NCBI GenBank assembly: GCA_019424695.1
Contig: JAHYZA010000006.1
Location: 1 to 64,000, forward strand
Source of the DNA: Oscillospiraceae bacterium
Lineage (GTDB): Bacteria > Bacillota > Clostridia > Oscillospirales > Ruminococcaceae
Direction: 5' to 3'
DNA length: 64,000 nt
Made by a program: the position numbers and the translations under genes. The stretch's first letter is position 1; every line of letters starts with the position of its first letter. The notes beneath the pieces are model-generated. The model did no database searches. It saw only the letters and a program-made list of their open reading frames with translations, and had not been told where the DNA came from. This document shows positions 34,876 to 43,004 of the stretch, in pieces.

Positions 34876-36357
34876 TCACTGGGAATCCGGCTCGTAAGTC
34901 ACCGACTCCAGACCGAAATACTCTGCCACATAGAGATTGATTTCATTTTCCGGATCGGGGGAAAGATAGAAGGGTTTGATCTCCTCAATGGAGGGCGGCA
35001 GATAGGTCACCGTCGCCTGCTCCCCCTTCTTTTGCCGGGAAAGCTCGTCCATCACGGCCTCGCTCTCACGGCAGTACTCCGCGATAGTCCGGTCGGTCAG
35101 GTGCCGCAGGGTCCGGTAGGCGGCCGATTCGTCGGGCAGCCGCAGGATGCCCGCAATCGCCAGCACGGCAATGACCACCGAAGCAGCCACGGGCAGCGCT
35201 TTTTCTCCGCGCCCTGCCAGCAGACGACCGGCCAGGCAGCCCAGCACAAACGCCCCCGCCAGCAGCGCCAGGGCGGCAAGGGAGGTCGCCGCCCACAGGC
35301 ATCGGTTGGGGAAATAGCCGCCGCCGTATCCCAGGCATACCGGGAAAGCCGAAACATACGGCGCCGCCGCGCAGGCAACCAGCAGCAGAAGTAATTTCCA
35401 GGTCTGCGGGCGGATTCGCTGATGCAGATGAACCCCCAGCACAAAAATGCCCACCGCCAGGGCCAGCACCCAGGCATGGGTCAAAAGGGAGGTCCACACC
35501 GTATTGCCCCACTGGATGATAAAGGGAAAGGCAATTCCCGGGTGGAATCCGGTGGGGTCCAGGCTGTCCCGCCGCACATAGTTGCCGGGCGCCGCCACAT
35601 TGATCAGCGCCCCCACAAAGGCCGCCCCAAAGACGATGCCGTCCGCCGGTTTGGCAAATCCCTGCAGGAGCTTGATCAGCAGGATCACCAGCAAAAGGCT
35701 GCAGATGCCGCCGGTGATCTGCAGCGTGCCGCCTGAAGACAGGAACGCGCAGACTGTGGCCACCACCGCCCAGCGCCGGGAAGCGGCGGCCCGGCGGCAG
35801 AGCAGCGCCGCGGCGATCATACCAAAGATCGTGGGCAGGCCGTAGGCATTGAATCCCGAGATCCAGTTGTCGATCTCGGGCCAGACCTGGATGTCGTATA
35901 CGCAAAACAGCGACGCCGCCCCAAACAGCAGCGCCACGTTCCGTTCCGAGCGATCGCGGCAAAGACCCGCACTGCATGCCGCGGTCATGACAAAACCGAC
36001 CCAGGCCGCCATCAGCAGCAGGGTGAGTACCACCATGAGCGCCGGCAGAGAGAACCATCCCTCCATAAAGGCAAAAATCAGCCCATTGCCCAGGAAGAAA
36101 CTGGTATAGGCGCCCATGTGTTCCAGATAGGCACGGCCGGTCAGTCGGGCGGCATTCTGCAGGATGCTGCCCAGGCCGCCGCCCTCCTGATATTCGATCA
36201 GGGAGCCATAGTCATCGGTATTGATGAGGGTGTGCGCTGCCACCGCCAGAAAAACGGCGGCAAAAGCGACCATGCACAGACACAACACCGCGGTAACCAA
36301 CGGGCTGCTTTTCCAGCAGAAAGTGTCTTTTTCCCTGCTCTTTCCGCCCATAGTCAT
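34876..36357 (-). CDS. Polytopic membrane protein, possible glycosyltransferase (DUF6056-like)
   Basis: 493 residues with about twelve hydrophobic segments and a short periplasm-like C terminus. The first loop after helix 1 carries NTDDYGSLIEYQEGG; an Asp-rich first loop is a feature of GT-C glycosyltransferases. The layout resembles the DUF6056 membrane family, but I cannot confirm this without a profile search. The ATG overlaps the rfbG stop (ATGA) behind AGGAGGACC. Presumably a second transferase or polymerase acting on lipid-linked sugar. Confidence 0.7.
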   Translation of the reverse strand: MTMGGKSREKDTFCWKSSPLVTAVLCLCMVAFAAVFLAVAAHTLINTDDYGSLIEYQEGGGLGSILQNAARLTGRAYLEHMGAYTSFFLGNGLIFAFMEGWFSLPALMVVLTLLLMAAWVGFVMTAACSAGLCRDRSERNVALLFGAASLFCVYDIQVWPEIDNWISGFNAYGLPTIFGMIAAALLCRRAAASRRWAVVATVCAFLSSGGTLQITGGICSLLLVILLIKLLQGFAKPADGIVFGAAFVGALINVAAPGNYVRRDSLDPTGFHPGIAFPFIIQWGNTVWTSLLTHAWVLALAVGIFVLGVHLHQRIRPQTWKLLLLLVACAAAPYVSAFPVCLGYGGGYFPNRCLWAATSLAALALLAGAFVLGCLAGRLLAGRGEKALPVAASVVIAVLAIAGILRLPDESAAYRTLRHLTDRTIAEYCRESEAVMDELSRQKKGEQATVTYLPPSIEEIKPFYLSPDPENEINLYVAEYFGLESVTYEPDSQ

Positions 36358-37436
36358 GCCCGGTCCTCCTGCAGGAACTCCCGGATCTCCCGTTCCATCT
36401 CGGCGGGCACATCGCCGCCGTTCAACCATACTTTGCTGAAAGCCACAGTCTTGTCCATGCACTCGCCGATATGCCAGCGGGGCGTCCAGCCGAATGTGGT
36501 CTTGAGCTTGCTGCAATCCAGCTTGAGGAAGTTGGCCTCATGGGGCGCATTGGCCTCGGCCCGGTTTTCCCACCGGGCTTCGAGCCCCCAGCAGCGGCAG
36601 AACAGATCCACCAGATCACCGGTGGTGACACAGTCGCAGTCATCGGGGCCCACGTTGTAGTACCCTGCCAGAGCGGGGTTTTCGTACTGTTTCTGGGCGA
36701 TCATCAGATATGCTGCCAGCGGCTCCAGCACATGCTGGTAAGGCCGGGTGGAATAGGGGTTGCGCACACCGATGGCCTCTTTCTTTTCCATGGCGCGCAC
36801 GCAGTCGGGGATGATGCGGTCATTGGCAAAGTCGCCGCCGCCAATGACATTGCCGGCCCGGGCGGTGGAGATGGCAATGCTGCCGTCCGCAAAGAAGCTG
36901 TTGCGGTAGCTGTGGGTGACAAGCTCCGAACAGGACTTGGAGTTGCTGTAGGGATCAAAGCCGTCCAGGGGTTCGTTTTCCCGGTAGCCCCAGGCCCATT
37001 CGTTGTTGTGGTAGACCTTGTCGGTGGTAACATTGAGCACCGAGCGGGGTGCCTTGCCCTGCGCCGCAGCCAGCCGGACGCACTCCAGCAGGTTGACGGT
37101 GCCCATGACGTTGGTTTCGTAGGTATAGCGGGGATCTTTGTAGCTGTCCCGCACGATGGGCTGGGCCGCCAGATGGAGCACGATCTCAGGGCAGGCTTCA
37201 TCGTAGGCTGTTTTCAGGGCCTCGAAATCCCGGATGTCGCCGATGACGCTGTGGATCTGTCCCTCCACCCCGGAGATCGAAAACAGGTCGGGGTCTGTGG
37301 GCGGCTGCAGGCTGTAGCCGGTCACCTGAGCGCCGGCCATCACCAGCATCTTGCACAGCCAGCTGCCCTTGAAACCGGTATGTCCGGTGACGAAAACACG
37401 CTTGCCCGCATAGAAGGCGGGATCAAAATATGCCAT
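36354..37436 (-). CDS. rfbG: CDP-glucose 4,6-dehydratase
   Basis: 360 residues, extended SDR. VFVTGHTGFKGSWLCKML is the diagnostic RfbG N-terminal motif (TGHTGFKGSWL). TTDKVY and the YSNSKSCSE catalytic region follow. It converts CDP-glucose to CDP-4-keto-6-deoxyglucose, the branch point for CDP-linked dideoxy and branched sugars. Placed directly after rfbF (3 bases) and overlapping the next gene. Assignment is firm from motif and neighbour. Confidence 0.94.
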   Translation of the reverse strand: MAYFDPAFYAGKRVFVTGHTGFKGSWLCKMLVMAGAQVTGYSLQPPTDPDLFSISGVEGQIHSVIGDIRDFEALKTAYDEACPEIVLHLAAQPIVRDSYKDPRYTYETNVMGTVNLLECVRLAAAQGKAPRSVLNVTTDKVYHNNEWAWGYRENEPLDGFDPYSNSKSCSELVTHSYRNSFFADGSIAISTARAGNVIGGGDFANDRIIPDCVRAMEKKEAIGVRNPYSTRPYQHVLEPLAAYLMIAQKQYENPALAGYYNVGPDDCDCVTTGDLVDLFCRCWGLEARWENRAEANAPHEANFLKLDCSKLKTTFGWTPRWHIGECMDKTVAFSKVWLNGGDVPAEMEREIREFLQEDRA

Positions 37437-37439
37437 GAT

Positions 37440-38222
37440 TCAGTCCTCCCATTTTTTCCAAGGAGCAGCATTCTTTGCGAGGAGCTTTTCCAGCAACTGC
37501 TTTTCCCGGATGGTATCCATGCACTGCCAGAATCCCTTGTGGGTGTAGCTCATCAGCTGGCCGTCGGCGGCCAGCCGCTGCATGGGCTCTTGCTCGAACA
37601 CGCAGTCATCCCCGGTGAGGTAATCGAAGATGGCGGGTTTGAGCACCATATACCCGGCGTTGATCAGCGAGCCGTCCACATTTTTCTTTTCCCGGAAGGC
37701 GCGCACGGTGTTGTCATCGTCCACATCCAGCACGCCCTTCTGCTGTTCCTGCATGACGGCAGTCAGCGTGGCGATCTTGCCGTGGCTTTTATGGAATGCC
37801 ACCAGCTTGGCAATGTCCACATCGCAGACACCGTCGCCGTAGGTCATCATGAAATCTTCATCGCCGATGTAGCGCTGGATGCGTTTGATGCGTCCGCCGG
37901 TCATGGTATCCAAGCCGGTATCCACCACGGTGACTTTCCAGGGTTCGGCATGATGGTTGTGCACGATCATCTCATTCTTGCCGTGGGTGAAGTCGAACGT
38001 AATATCGCTGGTGTGCAAGAAATAATCGGCAAACCATTCTTTGATCATGTGCTGTTTATACCCCGCACAAATGACAAAATCATGGAATCCGTAGTAGGAA
38101 TATTCCTTCATGATATGCCACAGGATCGGCATGCCGCCAATCTCGATCATCGGCTTGGGTTTGTACACACTCTCCTCACTGATACGGGTCCCCAGACCAC
38201 CGGCCAAAATCACAACTTTCAT
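37440..38222 (-). CDS. rfbF: Glucose-1-phosphate cytidylyltransferase
   Basis: 260 residues. The nucleotidyltransferase N terminus VVILAGGLGTRISEESVYKP is followed by KPMIEIGGMPILWHIMKEYS, the family-typical segment, and the length matches RfbF. It makes CDP-glucose from CTP and glucose-1-phosphate, supplying rfbG. First gene of the operon, with AGGAGG before the ATG and an extended -10 promoter about 85 bases upstream. Confidence 0.94.
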   Translation of the reverse strand: MKVVILAGGLGTRISEESVYKPKPMIEIGGMPILWHIMKEYSYYGFHDFVICAGYKQHMIKEWFADYFLHTSDITFDFTHGKNEMIVHNHHAEPWKVTVVDTGLDTMTGGRIKRIQRYIGDEDFMMTYGDGVCDVDIAKLVAFHKSHGKIATLTAVMQEQQKGVLDVDDDNTVRAFREKKNVDGSLINAGYMVLKPAIFDYLTGDDCVFEQEPMQRLAADGQLMSYTHKGFWQCMDTIREKQLLEKLLAKNAAPWKKWED

Positions 38223-38304
38223 TGTAATTACCTCCTGGCTTCTATATATCTACCTGCAAGCATTGCATTTGGGATGCTCAAACTCTCATACTTTGACATT
38301 TTTA

Positions 38305-38333
38305 ATATTATCATACTCAACATAATAATTCAA
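38305..38333 (-). promoter_or_regulatory. Promoter of the rfbF-led glycan operon
   Basis: Minus-strand TTGAAT (38328-38333), 17-base spacer, TGATAATAT (extended -10; TAATAT at 38305-38310). The surrounding 38223-38495 is AT-rich and has no gene. Confidence 0.68.
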
Positions 38334-38495
38334 GCCACAAGCCGCCCGTTCTAGACAAGCGCTTTATGTTTCAGTTACTTTTATTTCAACATTTCTATGG
38401 CATCAAACAATAATAGTATGCATAATTATGCCTGTTTGTTTAGTGATACGCACTTCCACTTTGCACCACATTTCGCACACGGAAAGGGAAAAAAT

Positions 38496-38705
38496 ATGCT
38501 GTATTTTAGTGTTTTCCCTGATGAGCACCAGGATTTTCCTACAATCCTGAAACCATCCGAAGTTGCGGAGTTATTATGTATACATAAAAATACCGTCTAC
38601 AAACTGATCCGCCGAGGCGATTTACCTGCTTTTCGTATAGGAAAATCCTGGCGTATTGAACGTAACGACCTTTTCCATCTATTGGGCCGATCCGAGTCCG
38701 AGTAA
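38496..38705 (+). CDS. Excisionase-family helix-turn-helix DNA-binding protein
   Basis: 69 residues. TILKPSEVAELLCIHKNTVY / KLIRRGDLPAFRIGKSWRIE is the MerR/Xis-like 'excisionase family' domain, which forms most of the protein. The ATG at 38496 follows GAAAGGGA; an in-frame upstream extension has no site. It is the only plus-strand gene of this part of the element. Proteins of this type include Xis accessory factors, so it is a candidate helper for excision, but many are plain regulators. Confidence 0.78.
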   Translation: MLYFSVFPDEHQDFPTILKPSEVAELLCIHKNTVYKLIRRGDLPAFRIGKSWRIERNDLFHLLGRSESE

Positions 38706-38879
38706 AAATGACTTCCCCCACAACCCTTCCATTCTCCGGTATCTATTCAAAAACTTCATAGGTTTTTTCCATATATTATAATAATAGAGCCATGCAGAAG
38801 GTGAACAGGTCCAGTAAAAACGGACAGTGACAAAAGGCCCCCTGATGTAGGAAAATAGACTACATCAGAGGGTTTTGTC

Positions 38880-40306
38880 ATGAAGAAACGAAATTACACA
38901 CACGTTCAAATGCTTTTGCCAGAGATCAAGGCCATGTTGGCAAAGGGGAAAACACAGCGGGAAGTCGCAGAATACTATGGCTTCCGGGATAAGCAGGTGG
39001 TAAAAGACTACTTGAGCGTGAGCGCCGAAAAGAACGAAAGCTGGAGGCCGGAATCCGCCCACAGCCGAAAGGACGGCCGAGAAAAGATGCTGCGCCAAGA
39101 GATGTTGTGGCAGAGCAGGCCTATGAGATCCAACGGCTTCGCATGGAAAATAAACTACTGCGGGATTTTCTGCGCTTCACAGAAAGGAAGTGAGAGCAAA
39201 GGTAAATTATCATATCATCTATCGTCCATAGGGCAGAGTATCCAGTGGAAGTCATGTGCAAATTCTTTGGAGTGTCCAGAAGCGGCTACTATGCTTTTGT
39301 CCATCGTCTGGGTAGGCATGAACAGGACGCGGCTCTTGCGGAAGTGATTGCACAGCAACGGGAACTCAGTTTTCGCACCTACGGTTATCGGCGGATGTAG
39401 CTATGGCTGAAACACCAAAATATTTTCTGCAATCCAAAAACTGTGCTACGGATTATGAAGAAGTATGATCTTCTCTCTGAGATACGCCGTCGCAGGAAAT
39501 GGCAGCAGATGGGCAGCAGGCACACAAGTACAAGAATCTGCTGAACAGGTACTTTCACGCAAGCAAACCAAACAGCAAATGGGTAACGGACATCTCTTAC
39601 ATCCACACCAAGCAGGGCGTGCTGTACCTGTCCATGATCCGGGATCTCTATGACAACAGCATTGTGGCCTACAAAACCGGAACGGAACAAACGGTGAATC
39701 TGGTTCTGGACACCATTCGTCTGGCAATGAAGCAAGAGAAGTCAGGACCCCCGGCTAAGCCGGGGGCTTGTGTAAGCCCTAGAAGGGCATCGTACCGGCA
39801 AGCCTCTCAAGAGGCACTGAAAAATCTGCCACTCGCATCACTTGCCCCACAGCCCGTAAACGGGCGCTGTTTATCTAAGATCAACTTTCTTGACAATAGT
39901 AAAGTTGTTGATCTCTTCTCGCTTCGCTCGATGCTTGAAGCTAAAGCTTTTTTACTCTCCCCTGCAGAGCTGGGGGTTCTCATTTTGCTAAAGCATACAA
40001 GAGAAGGTCGCTGCGGAGTTGCAGCTCCACAGCGACCAGGGTGCTCAGTACGCCTCACAAGCATATTTTGAGCTAACTCAAACATACGGCATTACACCGT
40101 CTATGTCAATACGTGGAACCCCCTATGACAATACAATGGCGGAGAATTTCTTCTCTATCCTCAAAACAGAGTGTATTTACCGTCACAAGCCGGCTACCTT
40201 TTCGCGGGCCAATGAGTTGATTGATTGCTATATTTACTTCTACAACCATGAGCGCATCCAGTTAAAAACTAGAGAGACGCCGCTGGTGCGACGCCTCTCC
40301 GCTTAA
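38880..40306 (+). pseudogene. IS3-family transposase OrfA/OrfB, several disruptions
   Basis: OrfA begins MKKRNYTHVQMLLPEIKAML with a helix-turn-helix (GKTQREVAEYYGFRDKQVVK) and is frameshifted near 39015. OrfB has the DDE integrase core: D in WVTDISYIHTKQG, D in LHSDQGAQY and E in NTMAENFFSILKTE. It is broken by a stop where GYRRMWLWL is expected (about 39399), another break near 39540, and a 265-bp insertion between QEK and VAAELQ. Removing that insertion restores the local reading frame. The element can no longer transpose by itself. Confidence 0.88.
39742..40006. mobile_element. 265-bp structured insertion inside the IS3 transposase
   Basis: Flanked by direct repeats CAAGAGAAG (39733-39741 and 39998-40006). 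Both ends carry related hairpins: ACCCCCGGCTAAGCCGGGGG at the left and, reading inward from the right, ACCCCCAGCTCTGCAGGGG. Internal hairpins are GCCC-GGGC, GCCTCT-AGAGGC and CAGCCCGT-ACGGGCGCTG. It encodes no protein. It may be a MITE or a non-autonomous IS200/IS605-type element; a 9-bp duplication argues against the latter. Confidence 0.7.
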
Positions 40307-40364
40307 AACTTAATCTTTCCTACTAAGGGCTCTTTTTTGTACTGTCCGCACAATCTGGGGCAGT

Positions 40365-40862
40365 TCAGTTTTTGTGGGGTATCCTTTTCAGTAGGTCCAG
40401 ATAATCCAGAATGGAGAAGGGCTCCAGAAATTCAATGCCCATACAAAGATCAATGAGGTTGGCCAGACAATACTCCATCTTTAGGAAGGACAGACCATGC
40501 CGCTCCCAAATGTCATTGAATATAAATCGGCACTCCGTAAAGATATCGCTTCTGCAGTCTGTGATTACCAAATACCCAAGTTCGCCATGCACCATGATCT
40601 GTGGGTTTACAAGCATTTTCAAACTTTGCCCGACACTATTATTCAGGATTTCTGCTCTTAAACCGTGACAAAGAGTAAATTGATAATGATTATGGCTATA
40701 TCTCCTGCATTTTCGGGTCAAAAACTGCCATACCCTTTCGACATGCTCATATCGATTAGATTCTGAGAAAAAATAGAGTAATTCAAAAGTATGAATTCCT
40801 ACTTCTCTGTGATATAAACCACAAGAAGGAATAGCAAAAAGACCCCGGCTATTTTCGAGCAT
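40365..40862 (-). CDS. Hypothetical protein, probably truncated by IS3 insertion
   Basis: 165 residues, no family recognised. AGAGGA precedes the ATG (MLENSRGLFAIPSCGLYHRE). It has no signal peptide or membrane helix and is rich in aromatic residues and histidine. The last codons run to PHKN, and the stop TGA is the first three bases of the IS3 terminal repeat, so the original gene was probably longer and its 3' end was displaced or lost. Sits next to the recombinase gene. Confidence 0.55.
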   Translation of the reverse strand: MLENSRGLFAIPSCGLYHREVGIHTFELLYFFSESNRYEHVERVWQFLTRKCRRYSHNHYQFTLCHGLRAEILNNSVGQSLKMLVNPQIMVHGELGYLVITDCRSDIFTECRFIFNDIWERHGLSFLKMEYCLANLIDLCMGIEFLEPFSILDYLDLLKRIPHKN

Positions 40863-41003
40863 AAAAATCCTCTTTTCTATCGGAATATATAGGCTTCCAG
40901 AGAATTACCATCTGAAAAACAGAGAAAATTTCAGACAAAAAGGACTCCATAATAGGTAAAGAAAGAAAGCCGGCTGAACCACTCCACAAAATTGCGGGTT
41001 GGC

Positions 41004-42560
41004 TTAATCGGCTTCTTTGTCAGGGTCTATGAAGTTAAAGGTGATGGTAATATGCTTGTGAGCATCCACCTCCACACGGCGTACCAGCTGTTGCAGCTGT
41101 CCTTTTTCCAGATGATCGAATTGCAGAAACGCCCGGATCTTTTTTTCGATGGCATCCGTCTGGTCCAAATTGTTTTCCAGGTGTGTCAGTTGTTCCAGTT
41201 CCTTTTGGCAGCGTTCCTCCTCCTTACGCAAGTTCCGGGAGATATAGGCGAACTCATCTTCACGCAAGATCCCGGTGGCTTTATCCTTGTAGGCACCCAA
41301 TCGGGTTTTGCGTGCCGATTCCAGCTGCCGCTCCAGTTTGCTGCGACGGCTTTTCAGATTCTGCTGTCCCTGCTGCTTTTGAGCACGCTTGCGGGCCATT
41401 GCCTTGGAATCCACCTGATTCTCTGCCAATGCACACAGCGCATCCACCACCGCCTGCACCACCACATCTTCCCGGATGCTGTGCGAGGTACAATAATGTG
41501 CTGTGGGGTCGCGATAGTACCCATAGCAGTTCAGATACCAAAACTTTCCCCTCTTTTTGGCATAGAGGGGACTGCCGCAGTCGGCACAGTAGGCAATGCC
41601 GGTGAGCAGATGGGGATGGTCGGTGGTTTCGTATGTACGGACTTTCTGCATCTGCTGCGCCAGGGCGAAGTCTTCCCGGCTGACCAGCGGCGTATGAGTG
41701 TTTTCCACCACAATCCAGTCTTCGGGATCAACCCGGCGGCGATTGTGCACCTTATAGTTGATCGTGCGGGTAAACTGCTGGACCATATCCCCCTGGTACA
41801 CCGGATGGCTCAGGATTCGCCGGATGATCTCTGCATTCCACAGCCCCGTGAAATGGCGGCTCTTGTCTGTCATCTGCTTTTGGGCAGCCGGTGAGGGAAT
41901 TTCCTCCCGATTGAGGACCTTGGCAATCCGGGTACGGCTGGCCCCGCCCAGAAACAGCTCAAAGATGCGCCGCACCGTGGGAGCCGTCTCTTCATCGGGC
42001 AGAAGATGATATCTGTCCTTAGGGTCGATGCGGTACCCATAGGGCGCCTGCCTGCCCAGGAATTTGCCCTGCCGCTTGAGGATGCCCAGCGAGGTCCTCA
42101 CCTTGGCACTGGCATCGGCGGCATATAAATCGTTGAATACATTTTTGAATACGGCCATCTGCTGGACACTGTCGGTGTTGCTGGCAGAGTCGTATTGATC
42201 GTTGATGGCGATGAACCGGATTCCCAAACGCGGGAAGATTTCTTCCAGATATCGCCCGGTCTCGGCATAGTTGCGTCCCAGACGGGAAAGGTCCTTGACG
42301 ATGACGCAGCGCACGCTGCCATCCATCAGGCATTGATTCAGTTCCTGAAAACCGGGACGCGCAAAGTCTGTGCCGGTGTGGCCATCGTCCACAAATTCCC
42401 GGACAATGGCAATTTCATGTTTTTGTGCCCATTCCCGCAGGAAGGAGCGTTGGTTCTGGATGGAGTCCGATTCCGCTTCCGGGCCATCGGCCGAGGAAAG
42501 CCGCAGATAGATCGCCGCTTCCTGCCGACAGACAGACTCCCGCATTCCACTTTTTTTCAC
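41004..42560 (-). CDS. Large serine recombinase
   Basis: 518 residues. The N-terminal resolvase catalytic domain (about residues 14-155) has the active-site serine in AAIYLRLSSADG, the DDGHTGTDFARPGF segment and VKDLSRLGRNYAETG with catalytic arginines. The recombinase domain (about 175-290; GKFLGRQAPYGYRID) follows, then a zinc ribbon (CADCGSPLY, then paired cysteines) and a long coiled coil (about 380-470), the layout of phage and element integrases. Starts at GTG overlapping the stop of a 40-residue ORF (GTGA). It is the obvious candidate to have inserted and to excise the 26.8-kb element, although it lies 4 kb from the right end. Confidence 0.95.
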   Translation of the reverse strand: MKKSGMRESVCRQEAAIYLRLSSADGPEAESDSIQNQRSFLREWAQKHEIAIVREFVDDGHTGTDFARPGFQELNQCLMDGSVRCVIVKDLSRLGRNYAETGRYLEEIFPRLGIRFIAINDQYDSASNTDSVQQMAVFKNVFNDLYAADASAKVRTSLGILKRQGKFLGRQAPYGYRIDPKDRYHLLPDEETAPTVRRIFELFLGGASRTRIAKVLNREEIPSPAAQKQMTDKSRHFTGLWNAEIIRRILSHPVYQGDMVQQFTRTINYKVHNRRRVDPEDWIVVENTHTPLVSREDFALAQQMQKVRTYETTDHPHLLTGIAYCADCGSPLYAKKRGKFWYLNCYGYYRDPTAHYCTSHSIREDVVVQAVVDALCALAENQVDSKAMARKRAQKQQGQQNLKSRRSKLERQLESARKTRLGAYKDKATGILREDEFAYISRNLRKEEERCQKELEQLTHLENNLDQTDAIEKKIRAFLQFDHLEKGQLQQLVRRVEVDAHKHITITFNFIDPDKEAD

Positions 42561-42679
42561 AGGTCATCTCCCTCCGTTGCTTCCAGGTTCAGGTTGCTCA
42601 GCAGCTGCTCCAGGCAGTCCGCCAGTGTTCTGTTTCCCGCTTCGGTGGAGAATGTGACCGTAACGTATTGTGTGCCCAT
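42557..42679 (-). CDS. 40-residue protein coupled to the serine recombinase
   Basis: Short ORF beginning MGTQYVTVTFSTEAGNRT and ending acidic (EATEGDDL), preceded by an excellent AAAGGAGGTG site. Its TGA overlaps the recombinase GTG (GTGA), so the recombinase is probably translated by coupling. No family recognised. It could be a regulator or directionality partner of the recombinase, or simply a leader ORF. Confidence 0.7.
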   Translation of the reverse strand: MGTQYVTVTFSTEAGNRTLADCLEQLLSNLNLEATEGDDL

Positions 42680-43004
42680 ACTTGGCACCTCCTTTTCAGT
42701 ACGCAGCGTTGCAGGGTTTCTTTAGGCAATAATATGCGGAACTTTCCTGCGGTATTTTCGATTGCTGAGGCAATCGTCACTGCGATTACTGGTAGCTCTT
42801 ACGGCCGTATATTTTTTTATGAACTTTAAGGCTGACGTCCGTCGAAGGGTACCGGGATCTGTTGTTCAGACCGTAATAAAAATTTACATTTTCCTGCACC
42901 ATCCTCTATTATATATGCAAAACATTCATATTATAATTTAATCTAATAAAAGATATAAACTATATTTTTTATATTTTGGGTATTGTACAAAAGGAGGCTA
43001 TTCG
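42680..43004. other. AT-rich gap between recombinase operon and decayed gene
   Basis: No gene of its own. A small hairpin CGATTGC-TGAG-GCAATCG (42759-42776) lies in what would be the leader of the recombinase operon. No promoter good enough to name was found. Confidence 0.4.

Larger units (their letters stand above)
38802..40367 (+). mobile_element. Degenerate IS3-family element (IS150-like group)
   Basis: Imperfect terminal inverted repeats begin TGAAC at both ends; the left end runs into CCAG and CGGACAGT and the right end (read inward) has CCAG and CGGACAGT at the same spacing. About 1.3 kb without the nested insertion at 39742-40006. It carries broken orfA and orfB. No target duplication was evident. 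Its right end supplies the stop codon of the neighbouring minus-strand hypothetical gene. Confidence 0.85.

Noticed and set aside
39742..40006. Group I intron or IStron that splices from the transposase mRNA
   Set aside because: At 265 bases with simple stem-loops I see no convincing intron core, and the flanking 9-bp direct repeats fit insertion of a DNA element better.
38802..40367. The IS3 element as the cause of the split penicillin-binding protein gene
   Set aside because: Its ends lie far inside the element; the junctions at 19706 and 46547 have serine-recombinase-type dyads and no IS3 terminal repeats.
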